Below, piece by piece: positions 1-12,902 of a DNA stretch of 64,000 nucleotides. The position numbers and the translations under genes are program-made. Source of the stretch: Apodospora peruviana (Eukaryota > Ascomycota > Sordariomycetes > Sordariales > Lasiosphaeriaceae); assembly GCA_033439685.1 (NCBI GenBank), contig JAUEDM010000004.1, positions 2,914,001 to 2,978,000 on the forward strand, read 5' to 3'. The first letter of the stretch is position 1, and each line of letters opens with the position of its first letter. The notes below the pieces were generated by a model that was not told the DNA's origin, ran no database searches, and saw only the letters and a list, made by a program, of their open reading frames with translations.

Positions 1-1226
1 ATACCCCGGCTCCGCCAGATCAGATTCAGCCCTATGAGCATGCGAACAGGTACCAGATCCAATTTCAGCTCTGTCACTGCCTCCTAGGGCTGAATTCACG
101 CTTCCGCTTGCACATATTTCACTTATATCTGTGTTCCCGTGTGCAGCTACCTATCAGGTCGCGGGATTCGACATACACGCTTATCAGCCGCAGAGGCAAG
201 CATTATTATTCAAACCATGCTGGCCAGTATAGTGCAGCTCGAGCGGATAGGAAGCCCAAAATAGAATAATGCCTGCTTAACCTGTGAGAGCTTGAGTGCT
301 TGCACTATGTAAGGTGTCAATGTTGCTGGCCTGGGTTTAAAGTTGGTAATTAATAAGACTACGTACGATGAAACCAAGAAACGGGTTTGTGCACATGCAT
401 GGCGGCTCTCAGTTCTACACGCACATTACAACAGCTCAACGCTCGATACCACCAGGATATAACTCGTTTTACTGTCCTATTTTGTCACACACAACCATAG
501 GTACTGGGGAACTCGGGATCCCGTCCGATATAAAACAGTAACCGCAGACTAGTAGTTGGGTCGGTGACGACCAGCGAATCCCTGGTGTTGTGTGTTCATT
601 TTAATCTTTTTTCCTTCTTCAGCGTTTTAGATTACTACAGCAAACTACAAGACATGCCCATCACCGCCATTGCAGCTTGCTGAAGACCGAACGGTCAGTC
701 TGCTAGTAATGACCTGGAAGTTGGTCTACCTAACTTCATAAAATACCCTCCATCGGTAGGGTCCCATACAGTCAACCATACGAACACAAGCCAGGGCTAC
801 CTATTCAACTTCCAACGTCAGAATCCTGAGCAGGCAAAATTTCAAAATAGGCCCCTGTTGAGGTGCATATATATATATATATATATATATTCATGAGTGA
901 AGATGCCCTATGCCCACTCTCGGCAAACCAAACTGCCCATAAAGCCAAACAACTGAGCAGAGCAAATCTCCCGAAATAATGCCAACCCAGGTATATATCC
1001 AAAACCGTCCTTCAATACTATATACGATACAATCATGGTCGTTAAAGTAACCCTCCAAAAAGATGGTAAAAGGAAACCCACAAACTCCAGCTACACAACC
1101 GACCATCCCAATCCACATCACTACAAACATATGAGTGACAAAACTCCCCAAAACGCCAATCTTGAGCCCAGTAAATTGCAGGTAATACACTCTCCCACCA
1201 TAATTAAAGGTGGTGGTGGTGATTCT
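1..1226. other. Intergenic, no gene seen
   Basis: No ORF here has the length, codon pattern or recognisable motifs of a gene. The only structure is an (AT)12 microsatellite at about 867-890. Confidence 0.5.
867..891. repeat. (AT)n microsatellite
   Basis: Twelve uninterrupted AT units in intergenic DNA, seen directly. Confidence 0.95.
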
Positions 1227-1578
1227 TCACTCATTCCCTTGCTGCGCTTCATAGACCCTCATGGCGTGCTCGAGCTCCTCGAGGCTCGTCCGGTCGCCGT
1301 ACGCATCGGCCAGCGCGTTGGCCTTTTGCCGGCGCTTCTCGAACTCGACCTCGGATTCCTGAGCGGGCATGGGCACATTGCTGATGGCGGACAGGTGTTT
1401 TTGGATCTGCGCTTCGCGGTACGTAGTCACGCCGTAGCCGACGGCGACGGCAGCAAGGAGTGGTGGGACCCTGGTTTTGTCTCCGGTCAATTGTCTTTCT
1501 CTCTCATGGGTGCGATGGGGGGAGGGGGGGGGGGGGCGAAGTAAGCCTACCACTTTGCTCCTTTGCCCCGTGCGGCAT
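1227..1578 (-). CDS. Small conserved-looking protein, function unknown
   Basis: A two-exon model gives about 93 residues: exon 1 1578-1551 (starts MPHGAKEQS), exon 2 1480-1227. The second exon reads as a coherent protein: a short hydrophobic, alanine-rich segment (VPPLLAAVAVGYGVT) followed by a charged, helical tail rich in Glu, Lys and Arg (EFEKRRQKANALADAYGDR). That layout suits a small single-pass or membrane-associated protein, perhaps mitochondrial, but I do not recognise the family. The reading frame is open upstream, but the poly-proline stretch there comes from a G13 run on the + strand and looks like intron. The donor GTAGGC at 1550 joins in phase to an AG at 1482-1481, but this acceptor is very close to the likely branch A, so the splice choice is uncertain. 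Confidence 0.45.
1517..1536. repeat. G6-A-G13 homopolymer tract
   Basis: G run interrupted by one A, inside the proposed intron of the 1227-1578 gene. One of several long G/C runs in the window. Confidence 0.9.
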
Positions 1579-2702
1579 TGTGGACGTAGGGGAGGTAGCT
1601 TGGGTGCACGCGAGCAGAGGTCATGAGCGGTCTCTTGTTGGATGCTGGTTGCAGGCGGTTCATTTTTTGTTGGTTGTTGTTTTTCTTTCGGAATATCGTC
1701 TAATGATGATATATTTGTACCCTTTTCTTCTCGTTCCAAGTTGTAATCGTCTGTCCCAACGGACAATTTTGGAGAAGCTGGTGTTGGGATAAGGGATATC
1801 GGTGCTTTTAGGAATGGCGGTGTTGTTAACAAATCATGCAAGTCAGAAAATAGGTTAGCTTAGGTTAGGTAGGTAGGGTAATCACTAGTTTGAGAAAAAT
1901 GTATGTGCAAGAAGTGAGATCATGGCATCGTAGGTCTTACGGTCGAAATATAAACATACCAGGTAAGAAGCGAACAGGGGTCAGATACCCATCATTTGTG
2001 TGTGGGGTGATGGTGGTCTAATCAATGCAGCAACAGTGGGCTGTTTCGCGCTTTCGCGGGGACGAGATCTGGGGTAAATGAGCCGAGGTAGACAGAAAAA
2101 CAGCCGAGACATCGGAGACATAACGGGTTGTCCCGGCTTTTGCTTTCGTGCAACGACGTGCATGATCCGCTTCCCCGGACGGTAGTGGGACCCCTTCCGT
2201 CACTTTGTCCACCAAGGTGGAAACCGTGGAATATTAGGGGCTGGCAGTTTCGGTAAACAAGGAACTACTCTGGACAAAAGGAGACACTGAAGTGTCAATC
2301 TACGGAGAGCAACAAGCTTTTGGTGGCACGTTGGCAAGCTCCATGTCCCTTTCGCGACCGGAGCCAACGCCCGACGGAAGGGCCGGTTTGAGTCTGCGAG
2401 TCTAAACTCAATTCAACAAGTCTGCATTAGTACCGTTGAGTTCAGACTATTCTTGAGCACGCTCTTGATATTGATTGAATTAAGGTGCATTTCCCCCCCT
2501 TCTTTTCGTGCACCAGTCTGGATCACGAGCTTACTCGATGTGAGTTCAGTTTCACCTCGTGTCCTCCGCCGCTGCGTAGGCTATCAATGCCAACAAAGCG
2601 GCTGCAGAGCGTCCCAACAAACACCGGCAGATTACTACAGATATTTTACGGATTTACATTACACAACATGCTACTTGACTTCTTACAAGTTACGATAACC
2701 GT
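1579..2702. other. Intergenic, no gene seen
   Basis: Short overlapping ORFs only. A GGTTAGGT-like stretch occurs near 1860-1880. Nothing else is supportable. Confidence 0.45.
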
Positions 2703-4553
2703 TCACTGAAATGGTAGATATTTACTAACGTCCCTGTAGACGCCGGCAGGCTGGTCTCGGAGACCGATAAAGTCGTCGAGGTAAAAGTAGGCGCGGCAGA
2801 CCGCGTATAATATAGATACGCCAATAAGCGGTAGCTCGAACCTGAGCGACACTGTTTCGTCAGGGTCCTGGTCGGGGGAAAGGTTTCGGAACCCATGGAT
2901 CCATTTCTTGACCCGGCCCCTCATATTGCCCCGTGGTTGCTGCTGTCTCTCCTTTTCCTCGCAAATAGTCGAGGCATCGCTGTCGACCTCCTTGTCGAAC
3001 TCGTGAGATTTCTCGGAAAAGCTACAGCCATCGCTACTGTTATCACTGCTACTGTTACTATTACAACCTGCCCTGAAGGAGGAGCAGCCTCCTCCTCCTC
3101 CTCGGTAGTATACCGTCCGTAGAGGCCATGTGGGTGTTTTGTGTACGTCAATGCCCAGAGGTAATGAGATCGATTTGGCGTTTCGTTCTGGATCATCGGC
3201 TTTGGTGGCTTCCGAGTTTGCCTTCGCCTGTCTGTAGAACCTAATCGTTAAGAAGATGTAATAGATACCGCCTCCACATGAGAAGATGAAGTGGAAAATG
3301 CTGCAGGCCCGCCAGAGCCACATCTCAATGTCAGTCGGGAAGTGAAACCACCACGCAGACAGAAACGACATGCTGAACGGGAGCTGTATAATGGTCCCAA
3401 AGAGGAGCATGCGCCAGCCTGTTGCGGCGAACCAGATATCCGACGGAAATCGGTCCCAAGGCGTTGTTGCAACAGGCCGAGAGAAGAAGGACCAACGCAG
3501 GATGTAGTGTCCGGTGTTGACGTGGTACCTCCAGTGCGTCTGCATGTCGAATTTTTGGGAGAGAAAGTAGAGGGGTGTTTTATACCATGTGTATGGGAGG
3601 TCAGGGTGAGTCTAGTATCATAGTAAGTTAGCACATGCAAACAGAGATAGGTGGATGGATGGGATATTTACTGTGCTCCTAGCAATTGCTCGGATTTCTT
3701 CAACAGTGCGCCCATTCTTGGTCTCGATAGTAATCCCACGAGAAATGGACGGCTTGAAGTACCAGCTCGCTGACGTTGCCACCATCATCAGCGAAAACGA
3801 TAACGCCGTAAGTTCGAGGGTCGTGAGCGGATACCCGTGAGCAATCCGGTCAATTTCTGTCACTGTGAACCACATGACTTGCCAGACTACAATTGCCCTA
3901 ATCGAATCACTCCAGTTAGAGAAACTTGTCCGATGCTGTCGGGAGTGTTGGCCATAAACCTACTTGGACAAAGAATCGACGCTATTCATATCCTTGATGT
4001 CTTTCAAAGACACGTTGGGAAAATCCAGATGCCCATGCTCGACAAGGTAAAACAGATGTTCGTTTCTGATGGGGAAGCCCTGGGGAAAGTCGGGACTCTT
4101 GAGGATAAATCCGCCCATGTCGCCGAAGAAACCGTGTGTCAGCGTCCACTCTCGTTTCTCTCGTATCGATTCCGGTAACGCTTGGAATCTCTGATCATCA
4201 TATCATTAGCGCGCAGTTCATCTTTAACCTTTGGGTCAGCCAAGTCTCACTTTGACACTCCTCCTCGCACTCGCCAGCTGTCCCAACGCAATGGCAAACA
4301 GGAAATCAGGCCCCACCAGCCCGATGCAAGCCATATTCAACTTGTCCAACTGACGGTGGTACCATCTGTCCTCGGGCGAGGGCACGTTCGGATGGGTCGA
4401 CACCCAGACGCAGAGCACGATGGTGATGCAGCACGACCACAAGATGTCCACTGTGCCCCGGTATTCGCTCGATTCGACCCATCCCACGGCCGTCGAGTCG
4501 TTGAATAGCTGGCCAGAACTATTTGCGGCGAAGATGGTGTTGTTTGTTGCCAT
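2703..4553 (-). CDS. Fungal multi-pass membrane protein of unknown function
   Basis: The model is exon 1 4553-4251, an exon ending near 3961, exon 3 of about 3925-3672, and a last exon of about 3613-2703. The N-terminus has N-glycosylation sites (NNTIFAANSS) and a first membrane segment (DILWSCCITIVLCVWVS) followed by THPNVPSPED. Then comes WTLTHGFFGDMGGF, and after it the WQVMWFTVTEIDRIAHG..LTTLELTALSF segment. Two late membrane segments lie around SDIWFAATGWRMLLFGTIIQ and ELPLIGVSILYAVCR. These features match a large family of fungal integral membrane proteins of unknown function, whose members share a WT..HGFF.DMGGF motif and a WF..Q.IAR.....T.LEL segment. A Ser/Asn-rich, acidic loop interrupts the C-terminal half. 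The start at 4553 (MATNNTIF) is chosen because upstream in-frame residues look non-coding. Donor GTAAAT at 3671 to acceptor CTAG near 3614 restores THPDLPYTWYKTPLYF. Confidence 0.8.
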
Positions 4554-5544
4554 CGGATCGGAGCGAGTTGGCTGGCGACTCACTTCGACCGACGGTGCGA
4601 GTTCATCAGCTGGCGAAGTGAAAGGTTCCAAGGTATTCGGCGTTAGCTTTACACGAAAAGAGATCTGAGGGAGAGAAATCAAGTGTAAAGGGGCAAGAAG
4701 GGAAGACTAATGTACCTATGTATTTCCTAGTACAGGTCAGGTTCTCGGTCTTTTGGAATGCCGGTGGCCACCGGAAAGATTCAGTCGGCCGCAAGCTGTT
4801 AGACAAGGCGGAGTGCCCTATGTTCGATCCCAAACCCTGGTCGAATAGTTGCGGCCGGCCGCTGGGTCTCCGCTTTGGTACTGTAGATAATTACGCCGTG
4901 AGTTTCTCTCCGGAAGTGTACCACAGTTGACGATGCATTGAACCCCAAGCCGCATAGCGGTAAGAAACCGAATGACACGCCGTCAAATGCATGTCTCACC
5001 ATACTGTTGAAGTTTTCATTCATGCTATGGTGACAATACCTGAGTTACTATAAGCGCCCAAATGTTCAGTTACTACCAGGTATACGGCTTGGGTTAAGCG
5101 CCTTTCGATCCTTCATCCGATCCAAGGGGCCAACAACGCCAAACCAATCCATCAGGCCAGAATCTCCCTAAAATGGCAACATTTTCAGAGTGTTGGATTT
5201 AAATGGAACACTGCTCCGACCGCCAACGTATGTAAGAGCTCACCCATGCCGCCTTCAAATGCTCCTCTCAGGCGTCAACACCGTAATCACAAGATGATTA
5301 CCAATACGACAACAAACTTTAGCCCAGCTGCAATGATATAGAATTTACTCGCAATTAGCCATATTAAGTAGATTGACCTTGTGATGTAAACGTTGAATTG
5401 CGACGAGTAAAGTAGACGGATCTGGACTGACAATTACTAAGTACCTAGCAACAAGAGAATCTTTTCCACGATGAAAACGATATTTCACTACTGCATACCT
5501 ACACATATACACAATTGCACACCAATATCACCATTGAAACAAAA
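4554..5544. other. Intergenic, no gene seen
   Basis: Probable promoter and 5' leader of the upstream minus-strand gene. No further coding signal. Confidence 0.4.
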
Positions 5545-6420
5545 CTCCAGCCCAATCGACAAGCCTTATAGTCCCCACGCATTGTAGACCGCGACATGTA
5601 CCTTCTCCGCGATCTCTCAGCATTGGTCTGCATCCAATCCAAGATGCGGAGCGCCAAGGCTGATTGTGAGGTAAGATAGGTACCTAACTTGTCCAACAAG
5701 CTGTCGTCGTCCTGGACAGAAGTGCCGTGCTTGCGTAACATATCCCTTTGTATGATCCTGGCTGTCTCGGTTCAGGCAGTAGATGTGTGAGACTGCCGTG
5801 TTCTTGAGAAGAGTTGCCACAAGATGTGTACCAACGTAGCCAGTGGATCCGACAATCGCGACGACGACTTCAGAGGACTGTGAGGGGGCGCCGGCTGCTG
5901 CCCTGGACGGCAAGTTGCAGACATGGCGAGCCACTGCGTTGTCTACAGCGGCGGCACGCGCTGTCGTTGAATCTTCCAATCAGATATGATCCCGTCGTTG
6001 AGGTATCTTGCCAGCGCGTTTGACAGACTGCTGAGCGTGAGGTGTTGGAGGATGGTCCGAGGCGAGATCCAGCCAACACTTACTTCAGGCGAGGTGGTGA
6101 GACCCTCGAGGTTACGCTTCAAGTTGGCCACGATCTCCAAGGTCTGGATCGAATCAAGACCATGGTGGAAAAGGTCCTCGTTCTCGCCGAATCCGGAGGC
6201 ACGTGGGAAAGAAGCAGGCAGAACTTAGAACTCGCCCAGAAACTCCAGGGTGCTGGCCTCGTCAATACGCGGCCACAGGGCTTGGGCTTCGAGCAGTTCG
6301 GCACGATCATTCTCCAAGTCCAGGTCCAGAGTACCTACTTGTGTCACCCCTTCAACTACCAGCTCGAATGTTCCCACCTCGACGTCGTAGGACCACATCT
6401 CGTGCTTGAGATTTGGGGTG
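5545..6420 (-). pseudogene. Relic of an NRPS-like carboxylate reductase (carrier plus NAD-binding domains)
   Basis: Fragments of an adenylate-forming reductase appear in order in different minus-strand frames. A C-terminal adenylation remnant (ALWPRIDEAS, about 6260-6290) is followed by an in-frame TAA at 6227-6225. Next is a carrier domain with the phosphopantetheine site EDLFHHGLDSIQTLE (about 6140-6180). A change of frame near 5960-5980 leads into the NAD(P)-binding start of a thioester-reductase domain (VVVAIVGSTGYVGTHLV, about 5829-5870, then HIYCLNRDSQD). Further shifts lead to DADQC, a TGA at 5619-5617, EIAEKVHVAVYNAWGL and a TAA at 5568-5566. The A-PCP-reductase order is that of fungal NRPS-like aryl-acid or aminoadipate-type reductases. 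Most of the adenylation domain and the reductase C-terminus are missing. Three stops and at least two frame changes rule out a working product. Confidence 0.8.
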
Positions 6421-8254
6421 TTGGAGATGATTCAGAGTGGCACGTTGGGGGATATATCTCCATGTGTTTGTTTGATTACACCAACCCATCCTGCGGCAAC
6501 CATGTAAATGCCTTGGTGAAGAAAGCCTAGACTAAAACCGAGCTGCGCCTGTCGGCATGTAGGCGAGTAATTACAAGCTTCGAGTCCGAGCGCCAAGACA
6601 GGATGGGACATTCGTCTACCAAGCTTCTACCAAGCTTCAGGGCCCATGTCGTTGCATTTGACTCGCTGCGCCTCAACAAGTGCTACCAAACGACTGATTG
6701 CATCCCCCGTTTAGACAAATCGATTGACTGACCAGTGCTGGCGAGTCCGAGGGCAATGGCGGCAAAGGTGGGACTAGGTAGTCAATTCCAAAAGGAGGTA
6801 GCAACGGTACGCCTTTTCAATCCGAACAATGAGACCATGGGATGGTTTTTAGAAATCAGATGTTACATCAACAACTGATGTACCTAAGGTATGCAATAAG
6901 CGAGAGATGAAGTTCTAGAAATCTCAGGGGTAAGCCTGGGGTAAGTGGCACGGGCATGGCCCGGTTCCCAGACCGGACATGTTCCACCAGATCGGGACAT
7001 GCCAGTCTGCGAGATTTATAATCCGTACTCCGTATCGCTTTGTTTGTTTATTCGGTTCCTGGTGCAGGGGATGCCTGTCGGAATTCAAGCTCTTGCCAAA
7101 GGCAACCGAGACCGCGTCCAACCTAAGAACCTGGAAGAAAGTGTTGGTGAAAAACTTCTAAGAAAGGGACACTTCACAGTCCTGTCGTCTTTGTCAAGTT
7201 GGCCGTTAACTGGTTGAGTCAGACTTTTTGGCGTGGCAAGTCTCCAGCTAACAAACAAACCAGAGTAAGGGGTGCATCTCTGCGTGCCCGAGTCACCAAA
7301 GGATGTGTCACTGACACTCGAGGGTAGCAGTGAAGGTAAGGCGTCTTTGAGGTTGTCGTCAAGTATGCTAGTATACCGTAGATACTAGTGTGGATTGTGG
7401 AATATTGACGTCCTGCCCATAGACATGCTCAGAGTGGTAGAGTATGGAGATCTGATAACTAGCGGCAGTGCTGTGCTGCAAGCGATCACGGGATGCCCGA
7501 CTACCTGGTCAGTGGTAGTGGTAGCTATCTAGGATGCCGATCCTTTCGGGTGGTGGTACACGTAGTAGTAGGCTCCCGTGGTCTTGCCGTGTTTGCATAT
7601 CCGTATTAATGCGTACCTGGCTAGGGTTGTAGTTGAAGGAATTCCCTTTTACCTGCACGGACCAGCCAGCCGGACAACTGAACTGCTGCTCTAACTTGTT
7701 GCCAACCATGAAATCCCCGCAGAATTCTTCTGTCTTTCGACGTCAACAACATCCGTGGTCTAGACTTTGTCTTCCAGCTTGACTGAACCCCCCTTGAAAT
7801 CTTACCGAGCCAGTCTAGTTAGCCTGCCAGTTATGTTCGTATTTCAACTCGGACTTGGACCCACGGCATATGATATGTTCCTTCGCATACAAAGCCGGGG
7901 TAGCTCGAGCCACCACATCCACTTCTTGCCACGACTAGGATCGTAGCAAAGCAACTGATAGATGGTAAGGACAAACACTATTGTGGTCTCATCTCCAGTC
8001 CGCATACTAAGTTTATTCGGGCCGTCGGAGTGGCATGGCATATTCGTACCTTGATGCAACCTATCAAGTTCAGATGGCCTCTTTTCGGTATGGGGCTGAG
8101 AATATCGGCAAACATGGACATAAAAAGGTCCATCATTTCCGGTCTATGATTTCTTGCAACACTCTCATCACCCAGCAACTCCAGTTCCAACTCCCAGTCA
8201 TTCTTTCTTGCTAGCTACCAGTCTGTCGTTTACTCAACCACGCAAAAGTTCAAG
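6421..8254. other. Intergenic, no gene seen
   Basis: About 1.8 kb with only short, compositionally random ORFs. The last 100 bases are CT-rich and resemble the leader of the following gene. Confidence 0.4.
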
Positions 8255-9258
8255 ATGATCTTCTCCAAGCCCACCGTCGCCGCCGCCCTGGCCTTCTTTG
8301 GCGCTGCATCTGCGCAGAACAAGCCCCTTATCAACCCGGCTTTCCCCGGCAGCCGCATGGAGACCGACCTGCGCAACAACCTGAAGCCAACCCACTCGAC
8401 CTGGGACTACTGGGGCGCCGGCTGGATCCCGCAGGGCTGCAGAGACATCGCGACCAGCCACAACCTGAACCCGGCCGACTTCACCGTCTTCAACGTGCAC
8501 TACGATGACTGCTCCGAGCCGTGGTCGTTCTGCCGGCACAAGCGGGCGGGAGCGTCCGAGATTGACATGATCGACATCTTTGGTCGCCTGCCGGTGCGCA
8601 GTCGGTCGTTTGTTCGGTAAGTGTTTGTCCCCTATAATTACTAGTAGTTACCACCGACGAAGATGATGACTGATGGGAAATAATTAGCCACTTCGTCGCG
8701 ACGCCGGGCCTTAACGACGGCGCCGCCGCCTTCACGTACTACTCGGGCGACGTCGTCTTCGAGGACCGTCCGACTATCATGACGTTCGTGCATGAGGTCT
8801 CGCACAGCCTCGACTGGCACGCGCTGACCCAGTACGGCTCGCCGTTCAGCAACACGGCCATCTGGCGTGACAACTTCAACGCCGACAAGGCCAGCGTGAC
8901 CGACTACAGCAGGACCAACTGGATGGAGAACTTTGCCGAGGTCGGCAAGGTCGGCGTGTACGACAAGGTGGTGCCCGGCGGCATCGGCCCGATCCAGCCA
9001 GCCTGGCGCGATGTCTTCCACCAGTATGCCACCTACCAGGGCTATCTGGGTGACAACATCCTCCCTGGCGGCAGCTGCCGCAACAGATTTGGCAACAGCC
9101 CCCCGGTGAAGATGTCCAACAGCGCCAAGATGATGACGAGAGCGCTGGGACCCAAGCCGGATGTTTCCTTCAAGAACTCGAATCTTACGATCATCGAGAT
9201 CGATCCGACCATGGAGCATATGGTTATTAGCGATACTACCAGCAGTGTTGGCATTTAA
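8255..9258 (+). CDS. Secreted CON-13-like putative zinc metallopeptidase
   Basis: Two exons, 8255-8616 and 8688-9258 (GTAAGT..TTAG), give 310 residues. The N-terminus is a signal peptide ending about ASAQN. The body matches the conidiation-specific protein 13 (CON-13) family of filamentous fungi: NPAFPGSR near the N-terminus, W.P.GC, the DC..PW..C pair, the tract N..NWMENFAEV, and VPGGIG. A HEVSH sequence at about 156-160 (FVHEVSHSLDWHA) is an HExxH zinc-binding signature, so a metalloprotease-like fold is inferred; a third ligand cannot be assigned by eye. Several cysteines suggest disulphides in a secreted protein. The CON-13 name comes from conidiation-induced expression in Neurospora; regulation here is not shown by the sequence. 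Confidence 0.82.
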
Positions 9259-10503
9259 GGGGTCTTGGATTGAAGGTGGTTCTGATAGGAAGAGATACTT
9301 AGCCCTTTTCCACTTGTCTCTTCTCCAGTCAGCATTTCAAGACAACGGGACCAAACCCAAAATTCTGAATCTGTACATATTACATACTTTCTACATACAT
9401 ACCTTTCCTAGAAATTCAGCACGGCTTGTATCCCCATCCAAACCCTGAACAATCGACTCTGAAGCGCCACTCTGGGTTGTTCTTGGGATCATACTTGGCC
9501 GTCATCCAACTACTAGATACCCGGGCTCTAGGTACGACTGAATCTCCAACATTGTCTAGGCTCGCTCTGCGCATCCCGAAACCCCGGAAGGTAATCGCCT
9601 GTTTCTGATATATGTACATGGTACTCCCTCCGGCTCGGACCGTGTCTCTCCTATTTATCCGAGTGCCATGTTACGCTGGCAGGTGGGTGACAGAGTCCTA
9701 GTGCCATGTCATGGCCGACATGAAACCGAGGAGAGACAATGTCTTGGGGCCGAATGCAAGTCGACGTCTTTTAAAAGCTTGATAAAACCCACGGTAACCT
9801 GCATCCGGAACGGACCCGGTTATCTTGACTGCTGGGATACTTCGGGGCTATAACAAAGATGCATCGAGTCCTTATAGAGCACACGTAATTACTATATTCT
9901 CTGTACGCACCTATGCATCTGGGTATGGATCGGCTGGTTCCGGTAACCAATTAGAGCGGCAGCATATCAACTTTGAACCACTCTCGGCACGAGACGCCGG
10001 TATCCGTCCCCAAGCGTATCGGCAGAAGGCGCACCATATCACCTGTGACGCCTTGGCCTCCCCAGAATACGGCATCATAAAGTAAGTAGATAACACCAGG
10101 AGGGGCAAGTAGAACCCCTACGCGGAGAACCCCAAGGAATCAAGGTCATCCGCGCTCTGCGGCGCATTCCGTTGGCCAAAAGTCCGGAATAGGGGCCAAT
10201 ATCGACCCGCGGGCGACTTAAGCGAATGGTGCCGGTGATGCGACACGACGGATATTATTATATTAAATGTCGTATATATCCGTCGGTCATCCGCCGCCCC
10301 CAGCACGTTTCGCAAACGAAAATCCGGGGCATATCATGTCTCGACGGACGTTCTGTCTGTCGACCTCCGGCCAAGACTCATTTCATCACCACCAGCGTGT
10401 CCAATTCGATGCCTACCTTACCTTCTGAAATTCAGTTTGGAACCTTTTAGGTACATTATTCCCAGCTTCCGGACTCCCCGCCACCAATTGCGAGGTCCCA
10501 TCC
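9259..10503. other. Intergenic, no gene seen
   Basis: Terminator region of the CON-13-like gene and promoter of the methyltransferase gene. No supported ORF. Confidence 0.4.
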
Positions 10504-11715
10504 ATGTCGACACATCTGGAGCCAGGGGGAACAGCCAAGGAACGATCTCCGTCCAAGGCACCGTCTCCAAGGGTATCGCCCCCGGTGGACGAAGCGATTG
10601 CCCAGGAACCGTCGGCAGAAGTGATCGAGGCGGCCGAAGAGGGCGGCGCGCACGAGGAGGATGAGTTCCTCGCCGAAGGCTGGGATGCGACGTCGTCCAA
10701 CGCCTCAACGTCGGTCACGTCGAGCGTCTACCAGCACACTTTTGAGAACGGCAGACGGTACCATGCATACAAATACGGCCGCTACCCGATCCCAAACGAC
10801 GACCTGGAGCAGAATCGTGAAGACATGAAGCATGCAATGGTTCTCGAGATGACTGTACGCTTTCCGATAATCACAACCTACGGATTACAAGCTGACATGA
10901 GTAACAAAGGACGGAAAACTGTTTTATGCCCCAATCGGGGAAAGTCCAAAAAAGATTATCGACATCGGTACGGGTACCGGTATCTGGGCGATCGAGGTCG
11001 GCGATCAGATCCCCAGTGCCGAGATCCTGGGGCTCGATCTGTCGCCCATCCAGCCCCAGTGGGTGCCGCCCAACGTGCGGTTCATGATCGACGACGTCGA
11101 GGACGACTGGATGAGCGGTTCCGGCTGGGACTTTGCCCACTTTAGGAGCATGGCGCTCGTGCTCCGCGACCTCCAGAGGGCTGTTGACCAGACGTTTCGG
11201 TAAGTACCTGCTCGAGACCTCCCAGGATATTATATGGAAGGACAGAAAAGCTGAGTCTGATATAATATAGGCACCTCAAACCCGGCGGATGGATCGAGTT
11301 CCAGGAATCCCACGGCATGCCCCGGTGCGACGACGGCACGATGAAGGACGACGACGTAATGAAGCGCTACTACGATCTCTGCGTCGAGGCCATGGCCAAG
11401 TTCGGCATGGACCTCGACGTCCCCAGCGAGCTGGGCGGCTACCTCGAGCGCGCCGGCTTCACCAACATCACCTGCATCCGCAGGAAGGCGCCGCTGGGGG
11501 TCTGGGCCAAGGACAAGCGGATGCGGTTGATCGGGCTATACACGCGGGACATTGCGCAGCACTCCCTCCCGTCCATGGGCAAGGCCTTTGCGAATTTGGG
11601 CATGTCGGAGACGGAGAGGGAGGTCTGGGGCGCGCAGGTCAAAGCTTCGTTGAAGGACAACGACGTGCATCGGTATTATCATTATTATTTCTGGTATGGG
11701 CAAAAACCCGAATGA
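10504..11715 (+). CDS. LaeA/TAM-type SAM-dependent methyltransferase
   Basis: Three exons, 10504-10854, 10910-11199 and 11271-11715, encode 361 residues. A disordered, Pro/Glu/Ser-rich N-terminus of about 75 residues is followed by YQHTFENGRRYHAYKYGRY.P.P.DD.E..RED, the usual lead-in of the fungal TAM-domain/LaeA-like family. SAM motif I is IIDIGTGTG at about 133-141, then GLDLSPIQP and PPNVRFMIDD (post-I), and LKPGGWIEFQE (motif III). Members act as presumed small-molecule or regulatory methyltransferases; LaeA itself governs secondary metabolism, but most paralogues, probably including this one, are uncharacterised. Splice joints keep the frame exactly (DGKLFYAPIG; R-HLKPGGW). No biosynthetic partner genes are adjacent apart from the dead reductase 4 kb upstream. 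Confidence 0.9.
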
Positions 11716-12535
11716 GAGGCTATGATGAGGAAAACTTGGATCTGGGGATATATCGGAGATCATGGCCACCGACCACAGAGTTTGAGAGAGCACACAGCCT
11801 GGGCTATCTTGAAATGATAAAACGAACTTTGTCAGCAGATCTCATAAGGCAGCGGTCAAGATATGCCGATTCGATGCGAAGATTGTTTGCCAGGCGGTCA
11901 TAGCAGCTCAACGGGCTAACAGCCGAGATGAGATATGTCCCTCCCGGTCCCGGTGAAGTCAAGATGTCTACACACCGCGATGCGGTCAAAAGTCCACATC
12001 GTCAATAGCACAAGTCATTTCTCCTACTCCTACTCCTCCCGTCTTGACCGAGCTTGCCGTGATTGAAGAACGGTAAATGGGTAGGCTGTAACGTTACGGC
12101 AACGGCACTATGTGTAGCCATCAAGAACCACTCAATGTAATGCAGTGAACTATCCAGACCAGTTCTCATGGACCGACACATGGCATGGGATACCAGCCAA
12201 GGTAAATCACCTGTAGATAGACGTTTCATGATAAGCTGATAAGTAGCATGGGAAAGAGAGATAAAGAACAAGATGGGAGAGAAAAGGAGTGTCGCATTCA
12301 GCACTTTTGATCCCCCCTTTTTGTCCCATCTGATGCCGTCCGTGGTGTCACCCTCGGCATTGGCTCACACAAGACCAACGGACGAGAATCCGATCGGTCA
12401 GCGCGTCGTGACCCCAAGTTCGCGCTCAGAGCTTGGTCGTTAGTCTGCTGCATGCAACGTCAACGTGGGGTTCCCGGTGGGAGCACAGGGCCATCTGTGG
12501 TGTCTCGTCCGGATAAGGAAGCTGATGTGCTGCAA

Positions 12536-12562
12536 GGGGGGGGGGGGGGGGGGGGGGGGGGG
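12536..12562. repeat. G27 homopolymer
   Basis: Twenty-seven consecutive G on the + strand, intergenic; the longest pure run in the window. Confidence 0.95.
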
Positions 12563-12865
12563 CACCAGCCAACAAGGAACCGGCTCCTAATATCTCACAG
12601 GCACCACCCAGTTGGACGCACACACCTTCATCACGGAGGACGAGATTTGGCCGAAATTTGGTATACACCTCCCACTCCCCGATCCCGCCATGAATTCCCG
12701 CCTGGGCCACCTTGGTTGCCGGCGGCTCTGCCTGCAAACCCCAGTCCGTTGTCGTATTATAGACAGAGGGGAGTCTGGGGATGCTGGATTACCATGTTTA
12801 AAATGATTCCATGTACCAATAGGACTACGGCAGTAGGTCCGATATAAATACCACCACACCTCACC

Positions 12866-12902
12866 TGCCGCCGCCGCAGCAGCAGCAGCAGCAGCAGCAG
12901 CC
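12866..12902. repeat. GCC/CAG triplet repeat
   Basis: Three GCC units run into about eight CAG units in non-coding DNA between the methyltransferase and chitinase genes. Confidence 0.9.

Noticed and set aside
8641..9219. 192-codon minus-strand ORF
   Set aside because: Antisense of exon 2 of the CON-13-like gene.
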